From Pseudomonas viridiflava (GTDB taxonomy: Bacteria > Pseudomonadota > Gammaproteobacteria > Pseudomonadales > Pseudomonadaceae): DNA of 64,000 nt. A model generated the notes under the pieces. The model was not told the DNA's origin. It saw only the letters and a program-made list of their open reading frames with translations, and searched no databases. Made by a program: the position numbers and the translations under genes. Below, in pieces: positions 53,086 to 62,985 of the stretch (positions are counted from its first letter, which is position 1; every line of letters begins with the position of its first letter). The DNA lies in NCBI RefSeq assembly GCF_003702045.1, contig NZ_RBTP01000056.1, forward strand, positions 1 to 64,000, given 5' to 3'.

Positions 53086-53167
53086 TCTGATCCGGAGCAG
53101 GCTCTGCATGACGGAAGCGGCGTAAAAAAACAGGCAAAACGAGCGTATCCGATCAGATGCATAACCT

Positions 53168-53299
53168 GTGGGAGCGCTGTCGCGCATCACACGTGGTGGG
53201 TGCGGACTTGTCCGCGAATACTGCGGTTCAGGCGCTGCATCTTCGTCGGATGTACTCACTTTTCGCGGACAAGCGGAGCGCCGACCGGTCCGTTCCCAC
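53168..53299. repeat. Compound REP element between dgoD and dgoT
   Basis: An outer pair GTGGGAGCGCTG (53168) / GTTCCCAC (to 53299) encloses an inner pair GTGGGTGCGGACTTGTCCGC (53196 onward) / TTTTCGCGGACAAG (53260-53273). The right half looks disrupted (GCGGAGCGCCGACC…). It sits inside the dgo operon, in a 346-bp gap, and could lower expression of the transporter or stabilise the upstream message. Confidence 0.75.
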
Positions 53300-53431
53300 G
53301 GCACGAAATCGTGCCCGCTCCAAACGCTCATCGCGACTTATGCATAACGATGATCGCAGAGCGTGAGGAGCGATCTACACGATTTGCCAACAACACAGTC
53401 CTCAATAAATCCAAAAAGAGGAAACAGTTTC

Positions 53432-54742
53432 ATGCGCACTCGTACGATGGAGGGCGCGGCATCACTGGTGACGCCGTCCCGCAAACGCTTTTTTATCATG
53501 GTGCTGCTGTTCATCACCGTGGTCATCAATTACCTGGACCGCAGCAACCTGTCGATTGCCGCACCGGCGCTGACGTCCGAGCTGGGCATCGATCCGGTGC
53601 ATGTCGGTCTGATCTTTTCCGCTTTCGGCTGGACCTACGCCGCCATGCAACTGCCTGGTGGCTGGCTGGTGGATCGCGTGCCACCGCGCATTCTCTACAC
53701 CGTGGCGCTGATGCTGTGGTCGATTGCCACCATCATGCTCGGCTTTGCCGCCAGCTTCATTGCGCTGTTCGTGTTACGCATGGCGGTCGGCGCGCTTGAA
53801 GCGCCGGCTTACCCGATCAACAGCCGTGTGGTGACGACCTGGTTCCCTGAGCGCGAGCGTGCCACGGCCATCGGCTTCTACACCTCCGGGCAGTTCGTTG
53901 GCCTGGCGTTCCTGACGCCAGTCTTAGCCTGGCTGCAGGCGCATTACGGCTGGCACATGGTGTTTGTCGCGACCGGTGGTGTCGGCGTGCTGTGGGCGGT
54001 GATCTGGTACGCGGTGTACCGCGAGCCGCGAGACTTCAAGGGCGTCAATCAACAGGAAATCGACCTGATCCGCGAAGGCGGCGGGCTGGTGGACATTCAA
54101 AAGGACGTCGAAAAACAGAAGCAGGGTTTCAGCTGGCTGGACCTGGGCATCGTCCTGAGCAAGCGCAAGCTCTGGGGTATTTACCTCGGCCAGTTCTGCC
54201 TGAACTCCACACTCTGGTTCTTCCTGACCTGGTTCCCGACCTATCTGGTGAAATACCGTGGCATGGACTTCATCAAGTCCGGGCTGCTGGCGTCGTTGCC
54301 GTTTCTGGCTGCGTTTGTCGGCGTACTGTGCTCGGGCTTCTTCTCCGACTGGCTGATCCGTCGCGGCCATACCGTGGGCTTTGCCCGCAAGCTGCCGATC
54401 ATTGCCGGTCTGCTGATCTCCACGTCGATCATCGGTGCCAACTTCGTCGAATCCACCCCACTGGTCATTGCGTTTCTGGCATTGGCGTTCTTTGGCAACG
54501 GCCTGGCGTCGATTACCTGGTCACTGGTGTCCACGCTGGCACCTGCGCGGCTGCTGGGCCTGACAGGCGGCACGTTCAACTTCATCGGCAATCTGGCGGC
54601 CATTGCCACGCCGATCGTGATCGGCTTCCTGGCCTCCGGCGATTCGTTTGCGCCGGCCATCACCTACATCTCGGTGCTGGCGTTGCTGGGTGCGCTGTCT
54701 TACATCCTGCTGGTGGGCAAGGTGGAACGCATCGAACTCTGA
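53432..54742 (+). CDS. dgoT: D-galactonate transporter (MFS, ACS family)
   Basis: 436 residues from the ATG at 53432 with AGAGGAAA upstream. Twelve hydrophobic segments; the N-terminal family signature is INYLDRSNLSIAAPAL, and the loop 2-3 motif is GWLVDRVPPR. Anion:cation symporter family, proton-coupled uptake of galactonate, assigned by the operon. The longer frame back to 53363 lacks a better start. Confidence 0.9.
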   Translation: MRTRTMEGAASLVTPSRKRFFIMVLLFITVVINYLDRSNLSIAAPALTSELGIDPVHVGLIFSAFGWTYAAMQLPGGWLVDRVPPRILYTVALMLWSIATIMLGFAASFIALFVLRMAVGALEAPAYPINSRVVTTWFPERERATAIGFYTSGQFVGLAFLTPVLAWLQAHYGWHMVFVATGGVGVLWAVIWYAVYREPRDFKGVNQQEIDLIREGGGLVDIQKDVEKQKQGFSWLDLGIVLSKRKLWGIYLGQFCLNSTLWFFLTWFPTYLVKYRGMDFIKSGLLASLPFLAAFVGVLCSGFFSDWLIRRGHTVGFARKLPIIAGLLISTSIIGANFVESTPLVIAFLALAFFGNGLASITWSLVSTLAPARLLGLTGGTFNFIGNLAAIATPIVIGFLASGDSFAPAITYISVLALLGALSYILLVGKVERIEL

Positions 54743-54756
54743 TGTCGACGTGTCCT

Positions 54757-54786
54757 GACGCTGGCGACGATAATGCCGCCAGCGTC
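54757..54786 (+). other. Terminator-like hairpin between dgoT and the regulator gene
   Basis: 9-bp perfect stem GACGCTGGC / GCCAGCGTC with a 12-base loop and no T-run. It may partly separate the regulator from the operon or protect the dgo message. Confidence 0.5.
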
Positions 54787-54807
54787 CCGATCTGATTAAG
54801 GCTTGTC

Positions 54808-55620
54808 ATGCACAACGAACCGCTTCCCGCTGAACACTCCACAGGCAAAGAGCCGGCACCTGCCGGAACCCAGACCCTGTTGCGCGGCTTGGGCGTGGTG
54901 CAGGCCGTGGCCAGCGGTGCCCGGGATCTGAAAGAAATCGCCCGCCTGATCGGCACCACGCGCAGCACCACCCATCGTCTGGCCAGTTGCCTGGTGGAAG
55001 AACGCTATCTGCGGGTGGTTCCGCAGGTGGGTTATCTGCTGGGGCCAAAGCTGATCGAGCTGGGCTTTCAGGCGCGCGAAGAGGTGCCACTGGCGATTCT
55101 GGCGCGGCCTTATCTGGACCGGTTGTCTGAGCTGACTGGCGATACCGTGCATCTGGCGGTGCGCGAAGGCGACGACGTGCTTTATCTGCACAAGAACCCT
55201 GGTCGCAATGGCCCGGAAATGCGTTCCCGGGTCGGGCATCGCATGCCATTGGTGCGTACCGGGATCGGCAAGGCGTTGCTGCTGGACAGCCCGGAAGCGG
55301 AGTGGCTGCGTCTTTACGAAATCAGCGTGCCGACGACGGGCAGGCATCCGCTGTGGCCAAATCACGAACAGCAGACATGGGAGCAGTTGCAACAGCGCAG
55401 GCAGGAATATGTAGCGGGAGGTTACGCGTTCGATCTTGAGGACAACGAACCTTCGATCCGTTGCGTTGCGGCGCCGGTACGTGATGCCAGCCAGCAGATT
55501 GTGGCCGGCATCAGTGTCGCCAGTACGGTGCCGTACATGCCCCTGGAAAAGATGGCCGAACTGGTCCCGCTGATCAGGGAGATCGCGGCGGGACTGTCGG
55601 CCGAGCTCGGGGCCGCCTGA
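54808..55620 (+). CDS. IclR-family regulator of the dgo operon
   Basis: 270 residues. N-terminal winged helix-turn-helix at about 20-85 (LLRGLGVVQAVASGARDLKEIARLIGTTRSTTHRLASCL), then the IclR effector domain (about 95-265; GDTVHLAVREGDDVLYLHK, RVGHRMPLVRTGIGKALL, CVAAPVRDASQQIVAGISVAS). Placed after dgoT, it probably senses galactonate or its keto-deoxy derivative. E. coli uses a GntR-type DgoR for the same job, so the symbol is left empty. The stop lies 1 bp from the convergent aldehyde reductase stop, with no terminator between. Confidence 0.9.
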   Translation: MHNEPLPAEHSTGKEPAPAGTQTLLRGLGVVQAVASGARDLKEIARLIGTTRSTTHRLASCLVEERYLRVVPQVGYLLGPKLIELGFQAREEVPLAILARPYLDRLSELTGDTVHLAVREGDDVLYLHKNPGRNGPEMRSRVGHRMPLVRTGIGKALLLDSPEAEWLRLYEISVPTTGRHPLWPNHEQQTWEQLQQRRQEYVAGGYAFDLEDNEPSIRCVAAPVRDASQQIVAGISVASTVPYMPLEKMAELVPLIREIAAGLSAELGAA

Positions 55621-55621
55621 A

Positions 55622-56674
55622 TCAGGCCTTGAGGGTCGCCATGTCGATCACGAAACGGTATTTCACGTCACCGGCCAGCATGCGCTCGTAGGCTTCGTTG
55701 ATGTTGCGGATGTCGAGCATTTCGATGTCGCAAGTGATGTCGTTCTCGGCGCAGAAATCCAGCACTTCCTGGGTTTCGGCAATACCGCCGATCAAGGAAC
55801 CGGCCAGCACGCGACGGCTCATCACCAGGTTGGCGGCATGGACCGGCGGTTCAACGGGCTCAATCAGGCCGACCAGAATGTGCACACCGTCAAAACGCAG
55901 GGTTTGCAGGTAGGGGTTCAGGTCGTGCTGCACGGGAATGGTGTCCAGCAGGAAATCGAAATGCCCGGCGGCCGCTTTCATCTGTTCGGCGTCGGTGGAG
56001 ACGATCACGTGATCGGCACCCTGACGACGCGCTTCCTGGGCTTTCGACGCGGAGCGGGTGAAGAGGGTGACTTCAGCGCCCATCGCCTTGGCAAACTTGA
56101 TGCCCATGTGACCCAGGCCGCCCATACCCAGAATGCCAACCTTGTCGCCAGCCTTCACGCCGTAGTGCTTGAGCGGCGAGTAGGTGGTGATACCGGCACA
56201 CAGGATCGGCGCAGCAGCGGCCGGATCGAGCTTCTCGGGAACGCGCACGACGAAGTGCTCGCTGACCACGATGCTATTGGAGTAGCCGCCCATCGTGTTG
56301 CTGCCGTCCACGCGGTCTGGCGTGGCGTAGGTCATGGTCGGGCCTTCGAGGCAGTACTGCTCAAGATCCGACTGGCAGGCCGAACACTGGCGGCAGGAGT
56401 CGACCATGCAGCCGACGCCGACCAGATCACCCACCTTGTACTTTGTCGCATTGGCACCGGTGGCGGTGACGCGGCCGACAATTTCGTGGCCCGGCATCAG
56501 CGGGTAAACGGCAATGCCCCACTCGTTGCGCGCCTGGTGGATGTCGGAGTGGCAGACGCCACAGTAGAGGATCTCGATGGCAACGTCGTCGGCACGCGGA
56601 GTGCGACGTTCGAAGGTCATCGGGGCGAGGGGAGCGGTGGCCGACTGAGCGGCGTAACCAATGGCGGTGTACAT
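55622..56674 (-). CDS. Zinc-dependent NADPH alcohol dehydrogenase / aldehyde reductase (YahK-like)
   Basis: 350 residues from the ATG at 56674 (MYTAIGYAAQSATAPL). Medium-chain dehydrogenase of the cinnamyl-alcohol type. The catalytic zinc is bound by CGVCHSDIHQ and GHEIVG. The structural zinc segment is CRQCSACQSDLEQYC, and the nucleotide site is GILGMGGLGHMGIKFAKA. It probably reduces aldehydes with NADPH. Divergent from an AraC-type regulator, the layout of yqhD/yqhC-like aldehyde-response systems. Confidence 0.93.
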   Translation of the reverse strand: MYTAIGYAAQSATAPLAPMTFERRTPRADDVAIEILYCGVCHSDIHQARNEWGIAVYPLMPGHEIVGRVTATGANATKYKVGDLVGVGCMVDSCRQCSACQSDLEQYCLEGPTMTYATPDRVDGSNTMGGYSNSIVVSEHFVVRVPEKLDPAAAAPILCAGITTYSPLKHYGVKAGDKVGILGMGGLGHMGIKFAKAMGAEVTLFTRSASKAQEARRQGADHVIVSTDAEQMKAAAGHFDFLLDTIPVQHDLNPYLQTLRFDGVHILVGLIEPVEPPVHAANLVMSRRVLAGSLIGGIAETQEVLDFCAENDITCDIEMLDIRNINEAYERMLAGDVKYRFVIDMATLKA

Positions 56675-56748
56675 GAATGTGACCTCGCGAAATAGTACGG
56701 AGAAGAGGCCAACCATTGTCCGCGTGAAGCGTGATCGTCGCTAGGGTC

Positions 56749-56778
56749 ATTCCTCCGTGATTCATGCCTATTCCTCCG
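56749..56778. promoter_or_regulatory. Direct repeat ATTCCTCCG x2, spaced 21 bp
   Basis: ATTCCTCCG at 56749-56757 and again at 56770-56778, exactly 21 bp apart (two helical turns). It lies in the divergent gap, the usual geometry for an AraC-type regulator binding two half-sites. Confidence 0.5.
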
Positions 56779-56821
56779 GAGACTGAATCCGGGCGCCGCT
56801 CAAGCGCGCAAATCTGCGATC

Positions 56822-57760
56822 ATGCAACTGTCTGATTCTCTGCCGGTGCTTCTTATGTCGCTTCCCTATCCTGTCGATGGCAATGCTGTTCTGGTTTCGT
56901 TGATCCAGCCTCTGGCACTGCGTCCGGGCTTTGTTGAAACGCATCTGCCGGAGGTGCGTGTGCTCTCGGCCTTCAGTTACGTCGCCAGTAGCCCGCAGAT
57001 GTATGAACCGAGTCTGATGATCGTGGTGCAGGGCAGTAAAGTGGCCTGCCTTGGCACGCGCACGTTCGAATACGGCACCGGGCATTATCTGATCCAGGCG
57101 CTGTCGGTGCCGTTCAAGTGCGAGACGTTCGCCACGCCGGATAAGCCGCTGTATGGCGTATCGGTGTCCATAGACCGGGTGTTGCTAAGTGAGCTGGTGC
57201 AGGTCATGGGCCCGGTAGCGGAGCAGGACTGCCAATTGCAGACGCCGGAGTCCATGACTTCTGTGCTGATCGATGCCGGCATGCGTGACAGTGTCGAGCG
57301 GTTGCTGCGCTGTCTGCACGACCCACTGGAGTGTCAGGCGATGGGACAGGCCCGGATTCGTGATGTGCTGTACAGCGCGCTGCGCGGCCCGCAGTCGGGT
57401 GTGCTGCGCGCGCTGGTCGAGCAGCAGGGGCAGTTCGCACGGATCGCATCGGCGGTGACCTACCTGCATGAGCATTACGCCGACGCACTGAACGTCGACA
57501 CGCTGGCGCGCTGTGCCAACATGAGCACCTCGACTTTTCATGAGCACTTCAAGCGCAGCACGTTGCTGTCACCCGTTCAATACCTCAAGCGGCTGCGGCT
57601 GCTGAAGGCTCAGCAACTGCTGGTGGCCGAAGGACTGGGCGTCGCTCAGGTGGCGCTGCGAGTCGGCTATCAGAGCGCGTCGCAGTTCAGTCGCGAGTAC
57701 AAACGCTACTTCGAGCGCAGTCCGGGTGAAGAGGGTGCCTATTTGGGCGTGCCTGCCTGA
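56822..57760 (+). CDS. AraC-family regulator (YqhC-like)
   Basis: 312 residues (301 if the ATG at 56855 is used). The AraC N-terminal cupin-like domain (about 30-190; EPSLMIVVQGSKVACLGTRTFEYG, HYLIQALSVPFKCET) is followed by a two-part C-terminal HTH domain (about 205-305; NVDTLARCANMSTSTFHEHFKR and GVAQVALRVGYQSASQFSREYKRYF). The N-terminal type matches YqhC-like aldehyde-responsive activators. The likely target is the divergent aldehyde reductase gene. Confidence 0.88.
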   Translation: MQLSDSLPVLLMSLPYPVDGNAVLVSLIQPLALRPGFVETHLPEVRVLSAFSYVASSPQMYEPSLMIVVQGSKVACLGTRTFEYGTGHYLIQALSVPFKCETFATPDKPLYGVSVSIDRVLLSELVQVMGPVAEQDCQLQTPESMTSVLIDAGMRDSVERLLRCLHDPLECQAMGQARIRDVLYSALRGPQSGVLRALVEQQGQFARIASAVTYLHEHYADALNVDTLARCANMSTSTFHEHFKRSTLLSPVQYLKRLRLLKAQQLLVAEGLGVAQVALRVGYQSASQFSREYKRYFERSPGEEGAYLGVPA

Positions 57761-57772
57761 TGCCCTGCTACA

Positions 57773-57806
57773 AATCATAAAGGCTCCCGAGGGAGCCTTT
57801 ATGATT
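57773..57806. terminator. Bidirectional terminator between the AraC gene and etfD
   Basis: A nearly perfect 16-bp inverted repeat AATCATAAAGGCTCCC / GGGAGCCTTTATGATT with almost no loop, lying between two convergent genes. Confidence 0.85.
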
Positions 57807-57821
57807 GATGCGAGAAAACGC

Positions 57822-59462
<1,641 letters not shown>

Positions 59463-59607
59463 GTATTCGCGTTCCACAGGCTATCTCCTACTCTCAAGGC
59501 TCACGGTATTTTTTTATGGGTCTCGAAAGACCGATATACGGTTCGCTTGGGCACCGCATATCTTTTTAAGGCGTGCATTATATCTACACCACTGTGCGGG
59601 TCCAATA

Positions 59608-59621
59608 CAAACGTTTGTTTG
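59608..59621. promoter_or_regulatory. PsrA-like operator between etfD and etfBA
   Basis: CAAAC-GTTT-GTTTG fits the published PsrA pattern (G/C)AAAC-N2-4-GTTT(G/C). PsrA is the long-chain fatty-acid-sensing TetR regulator of beta-oxidation genes in pseudomonads. The remaining parts of the 500-bp gap (59463-59979) show no gene. Confidence 0.6.
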
Positions 59622-59979
59622 AATCGGCCGCAGGCCAGATAAATCAAAGACGCAGGACTCATGACTGGCCGATTTGGCGTATTGACCGGAAATGGTGTTA
59701 CGGTCAAGATACGGGCGGTTTTGCGTTTGCCGTAGGCCGAAACGAGGTCCGCTCGGATCTCTCAAAAGGCATCAGGCGAATGCGGTGCAGGCAGTCAGGT
59801 CAATGTCGCCCGGCGCATTTTACACACCCTGCCGGTGCATGACGGGTGACGCCCGGTATTAATCGGGCCTTTGGCGAAGGCGTTATGTTCGCCTGCACGA
59901 ATACGATTGCTTGTTGAGGACACATATCGATCGTCCGGCACTGCCGGGCGACATCTTTTCACCCGAGAGTGAGGAATCC

Positions 59980-60729
59980 ATGAAGGTTCTTGTAGCTGTC
60001 AAACGAGTGGTCGACTACAACGTCAAGGTTCGCGTCAAGGCGGACAACTCCGGCGTCGATCTGGCCAACGTCAAAATGTCCATGAACCCTTTCTGCGAAA
60101 TTGCCGTGGAAGAGGCCGTACGCCTTAAAGAGAAGGGCGTAGCGACTGAAATCGTCGTGGTGACCATCGGCCCGACCACGGCTCAAGAGCAACTGCGTAC
60201 CGCTTTGGCGCTGGGTGCCGATCGCGCCGTGCTGGTCGAATCCGTCGAAGAGCTGACGTCCCTGGCCGTCGCCAAGCTGCTCAAGGCTGTTGTCGACAAG
60301 GAGCAACCACAACTGGTGATCCTTGGCAAACAGGCCATCGACAGCGACAACAACCAGACCGGCCAGATGCTGGCGGCGTTGAGCGGTTACCCGCAAGGCA
60401 CGTTCGCGTCCAAGGTTGATGTGGAAGGCGACAAGGTTGCCGTGACCCGCGAGATCGATGGCGGCCTGCAAACCGTTTCCCTCAGCCTGCCGGCCATCGT
60501 GACCACAGACCTGCGTCTGAACGAGCCACGTTACGCCTCGCTGCCCAACATCATGAAAGCCAAGAAGAAGCCGCTTGAAGTGCTGACACCGGATGCGCTT
60601 GGCGTTTCCACGGCCTCGACCAACAAGACCCTCAAGGTCCAGGCGCCTGCTGCACGCAGCGCGGGCATCAAGGTCAAGTCGGTGGCTGAACTGGTCGAGA
60701 AACTGAAAACCGAAGCGAAGGTAATCTAA
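59980..60729 (+). CDS. etfB: Electron transfer flavoprotein beta subunit
   Basis: 249 residues from the ATG at 59980 (MKVLVAVKRVVDYNVKVRVK), with GTGAGGAA upstream. Family motifs: MNPFCEIAVEEAVRLKEKG, the AMP-binding region around ALALGADRAVLV, LGKQAIDSDNNQTGQMLAA and the recognition-loop segment LRLNEPRYASLPNIMKAKKKP that docks on dehydrogenases. Forms a heterodimer with EtfA, whose ATG follows this stop directly. Confidence 0.97.
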   Translation: MKVLVAVKRVVDYNVKVRVKADNSGVDLANVKMSMNPFCEIAVEEAVRLKEKGVATEIVVVTIGPTTAQEQLRTALALGADRAVLVESVEELTSLAVAKLLKAVVDKEQPQLVILGKQAIDSDNNQTGQMLAALSGYPQGTFASKVDVEGDKVAVTREIDGGLQTVSLSLPAIVTTDLRLNEPRYASLPNIMKAKKKPLEVLTPDALGVSTASTNKTLKVQAPAARSAGIKVKSVAELVEKLKTEAKVI

Positions 60730-61659
60730 ATGACGATCCTGGTAATCGCTGAGCATGACAATGCAACCGTAGCCCCGGCTACGCTCAATACCCTCGCTGC
60801 AGCCCAGAAGATCGGTGGTGACATCCACCTGCTGGTCGCCGGTTCCGGCATTGGCACCCTTGCCGAAGTCGCTGCGAAAATCGCCGGTGTGGCCAAAGTG
60901 CTGGTCGCCGACAATGCCGCGTATGCGCACCAACTGCCGGAAAACGTCGCACCGCTGGTGGTCGAGCTGGCCGCCGGTCACAGCCACGTGCTGGCTGCTG
61001 CCACGTCCAATGGCAAGAACATCCTGCCGCGTGTTGCTGCGCAATTGGACGTGGATCAGATCTCGGAGATAATCTCGGTCGAGTCGGCCGACACCTTCAC
61101 CCGTCCGATCTACGCCGGTAACGCCATTGCCACCGTGCAGTCCACGGCGGCGGTCAAGGTCATTACCGTGCGTGCCACCGGTTTCGATCCGGTGGCCGCT
61201 GAAGGCGGTTCGGCGTCGATCGAGGCTGTTTCCGCTGCCCACGACGCAGGCAAGTCGAGTTTCGTTGGCGAAGAACTGGCCAAGTCCGACCGTCCTGAGC
61301 TGACGGCTGCCAAGATCGTCGTTTCCGGCGGCCGCGGCATGCAGAACGGTGATAACTTCAAGCACCTGTACGCGTTGGCGGACAAATTGGGCGCTGCGGT
61401 CGGTGCCTCGCGCGCGGCCGTCGATGCCGGCTTCGTGCCTAACGACATGCAGGTGGGGCAGACCGGCAAGATCGTCGCGCCGCAGCTGTACATTGCGGTC
61501 GGTATTTCCGGTGCGATACAGCATCTGGCAGGCATGAAGGACTCCAAAGTGATCGTTGCGATCAACAAGGACGAAGAAGCCCCCATCTTCCAGGTGGCTG
61601 ATTACGGTCTGGTAGCGGACCTGTTCGAAGCGATTCCAGAGCTGGAAAAGCTGGTCTGA
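60730..61659 (+). CDS. etfA: Electron transfer flavoprotein alpha subunit
   Basis: 309 residues. N-terminal alpha/beta domain with LVIAEHDN start, and C-terminal FAD domain with VVSGGRGMQNGDNF, AAVGASRAAVDAGFVPND, QVGQTGKIVAPQLYIAVGISGAIQHLAGM and AINKDEEAPIFQVADYG. Carries electrons from acyl-CoA and other dehydrogenases to EtfD. Starts immediately after the etfB stop (TAA-ATG). Confidence 0.98.
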   Translation: MTILVIAEHDNATVAPATLNTLAAAQKIGGDIHLLVAGSGIGTLAEVAAKIAGVAKVLVADNAAYAHQLPENVAPLVVELAAGHSHVLAAATSNGKNILPRVAAQLDVDQISEIISVESADTFTRPIYAGNAIATVQSTAAVKVITVRATGFDPVAAEGGSASIEAVSAAHDAGKSSFVGEELAKSDRPELTAAKIVVSGGRGMQNGDNFKHLYALADKLGAAVGASRAAVDAGFVPNDMQVGQTGKIVAPQLYIAVGISGAIQHLAGMKDSKVIVAINKDEEAPIFQVADYGLVADLFEAIPELEKLV

Positions 61660-61683
61660 CCCGAACGCTTGCACTATAAAGAG

Positions 61684-61756
61684 AACCCGTTCGATTCGGG
61701 CTCCAGCGACCGTCAGGCTTGCCTGCGGTGTATGGGGTCGGGATGAACGGGTTTTT
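61684..61756 (+). terminator. Compound terminator hairpin after etfA
   Basis: The outer stem AACCCGTTC (61684-61692) / GAACGGGTT (61745-61753) is followed by a T-run. Inside it sits a second hairpin ACCG-T-CAGGC / GCCTG-C-GGT (61709-61729). It is much longer than a usual terminator. Confidence 0.7.
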
Positions 61757-61781
61757 TATCGACTCGTGAAAAGGGCTGTCC

Positions 61782-62624
61782 ATGCAACGCGATTCCGTGC
61801 GCCGTCCCAAACTGCTGCGCTTACTGGTTATGGGGGCATTTCTAACCCCGGCGCTCGGCTTGGCGGCTGGCAAGTGTGAACGGCTGATCGTGACCGGCAG
61901 TCCAGATGCTCCGCCTTATCTATGGCGTGATCCTCAGGATCCCAAGCACCTGATGGGTGCCAACGCCGACCTGTTGAAGCAGGTGGCTGGGGAGTTGGGG
62001 ATCAAGGTCGAGTTTCTTTACGCAGGCAAGCGCAGTCAGGCCCTGGAAGAAGTGCGAACGGGGCGCATGGACCTGCTGGCCGATGCGCCCATGAGCGCTG
62101 CGCAGCTGGATGCGCTGGATTACGTGCATCCGGCCATCGTGCAGAACGACATCGTGATCTGGACGCGTCATGACCGTGACGTGCCGTTGACAATGTTGAG
62201 TGAGCTGCAAGGTCATCCCGGTGCGATCTCTGAGAAAACCCGACTAACGCCTGCGTTCGACGAAGCCACCCGGCAGCAATTGACGCTGGAGCGCGTTTCC
62301 GGCCTGACGCCTGCGTTCCAGAAACTGGCGCTGGGTGAGGTGGATTACGTGCTGGCCGGGCGTTACGCGGGCATGGTCATGGTCCAGACGCTGGGGCTGG
62401 CCCAAGACCTGGTGGCGTTGTCCGCGCCCCTCGACCGCCCCGGTCTTTATCTGGCCTTATCATTCAACTCAGCCTGCAACGATCCTTGGTTACGCGGACA
62501 GCTGGCGAAAAAGATGGCAGAATCGGCCGCCTCCGGCCTCGCAGGCGACGTGATCCGACACAATTTGGATCTGTGGAAAACCCAGCTGTTGCAGCCTGCC
62601 AGTGCCAGCGCCTCAACCAAGTAG
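61782..62624 (+). CDS. Periplasmic substrate-binding protein (SBP family 3)
   Basis: 280 residues with a signal peptide ending GLAAG. Family-3 solute-binding fold: start of the mature part LIVTGSPDAPPYLWRD, then GANADLLKQVAGELGIKVEF and TGRMDLLADAPMS. No permease or ATPase genes adjoin, so it may be an orphan binding or sensing protein rather than a transporter part. It leads a small envelope operon with the lipoprotein gene 10 bp downstream. Confidence 0.82.
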   Translation: MQRDSVRRPKLLRLLVMGAFLTPALGLAAGKCERLIVTGSPDAPPYLWRDPQDPKHLMGANADLLKQVAGELGIKVEFLYAGKRSQALEEVRTGRMDLLADAPMSAAQLDALDYVHPAIVQNDIVIWTRHDRDVPLTMLSELQGHPGAISEKTRLTPAFDEATRQQLTLERVSGLTPAFQKLALGEVDYVLAGRYAGMVMVQTLGLAQDLVALSAPLDRPGLYLALSFNSACNDPWLRGQLAKKMAESAASGLAGDVIRHNLDLWKTQLLQPASASASTK

Positions 62625-62634
62625 GGATGTTTTT

Positions 62635-62985
62635 GTGAGTATTCGTTTTTCAATCGCCGTCCTGGCTATCGCCACGCTGGTCGGTTGCGCCAGTGATCCG
62701 GTCCCGACCGAACAATTTAAATTGACCGAGCAGGCGCTTGAGCAGGCCAAGGCTGTCGGTGCTGACGAACAGCCCGAGCTGGAAACGGCCGAAGCCAAGT
62801 TCGCCGATGCCCGTTCCGACATGGCTGACAAATCCTACAAAGACGCGCGCATGAAGGCCGAGCAGGCTGAGCTGGATGCGCGTCTGGCCGAAGCCCGTGT
62901 CCTGACGCAGAAGAGTCAGGAGCAGATCACGCAGTTGAATACTCGTTTGAATCGTTTGCGCAAGCAGTTGGGAGACGCTCAATGA
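62635..62985 (+). CDS. DUF4398-type small lipoprotein
   Basis: 116 residues from the GTG at 62635, chosen because GTAGGGATG precedes it and it starts a lipoprotein signal (SIRFSIAVLAIATLVGC). The mature part is almost all alpha-helical and charged, with repeated A-E-A-K-F-A-D-A / A-E-Q-A-E-L-D-A patterns, i.e. a predicted coiled coil. It overlaps the next gene by 4 bp (ATGA), so the two are co-translated. Probably an outer-membrane-anchored periplasmic protein; function unknown. Confidence 0.82.
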   Translation: MSIRFSIAVLAIATLVGCASDPVPTEQFKLTEQALEQAKAVGADEQPELETAEAKFADARSDMADKSYKDARMKAEQAELDARLAEARVLTQKSQEQITQLNTRLNRLRKQLGDAQ

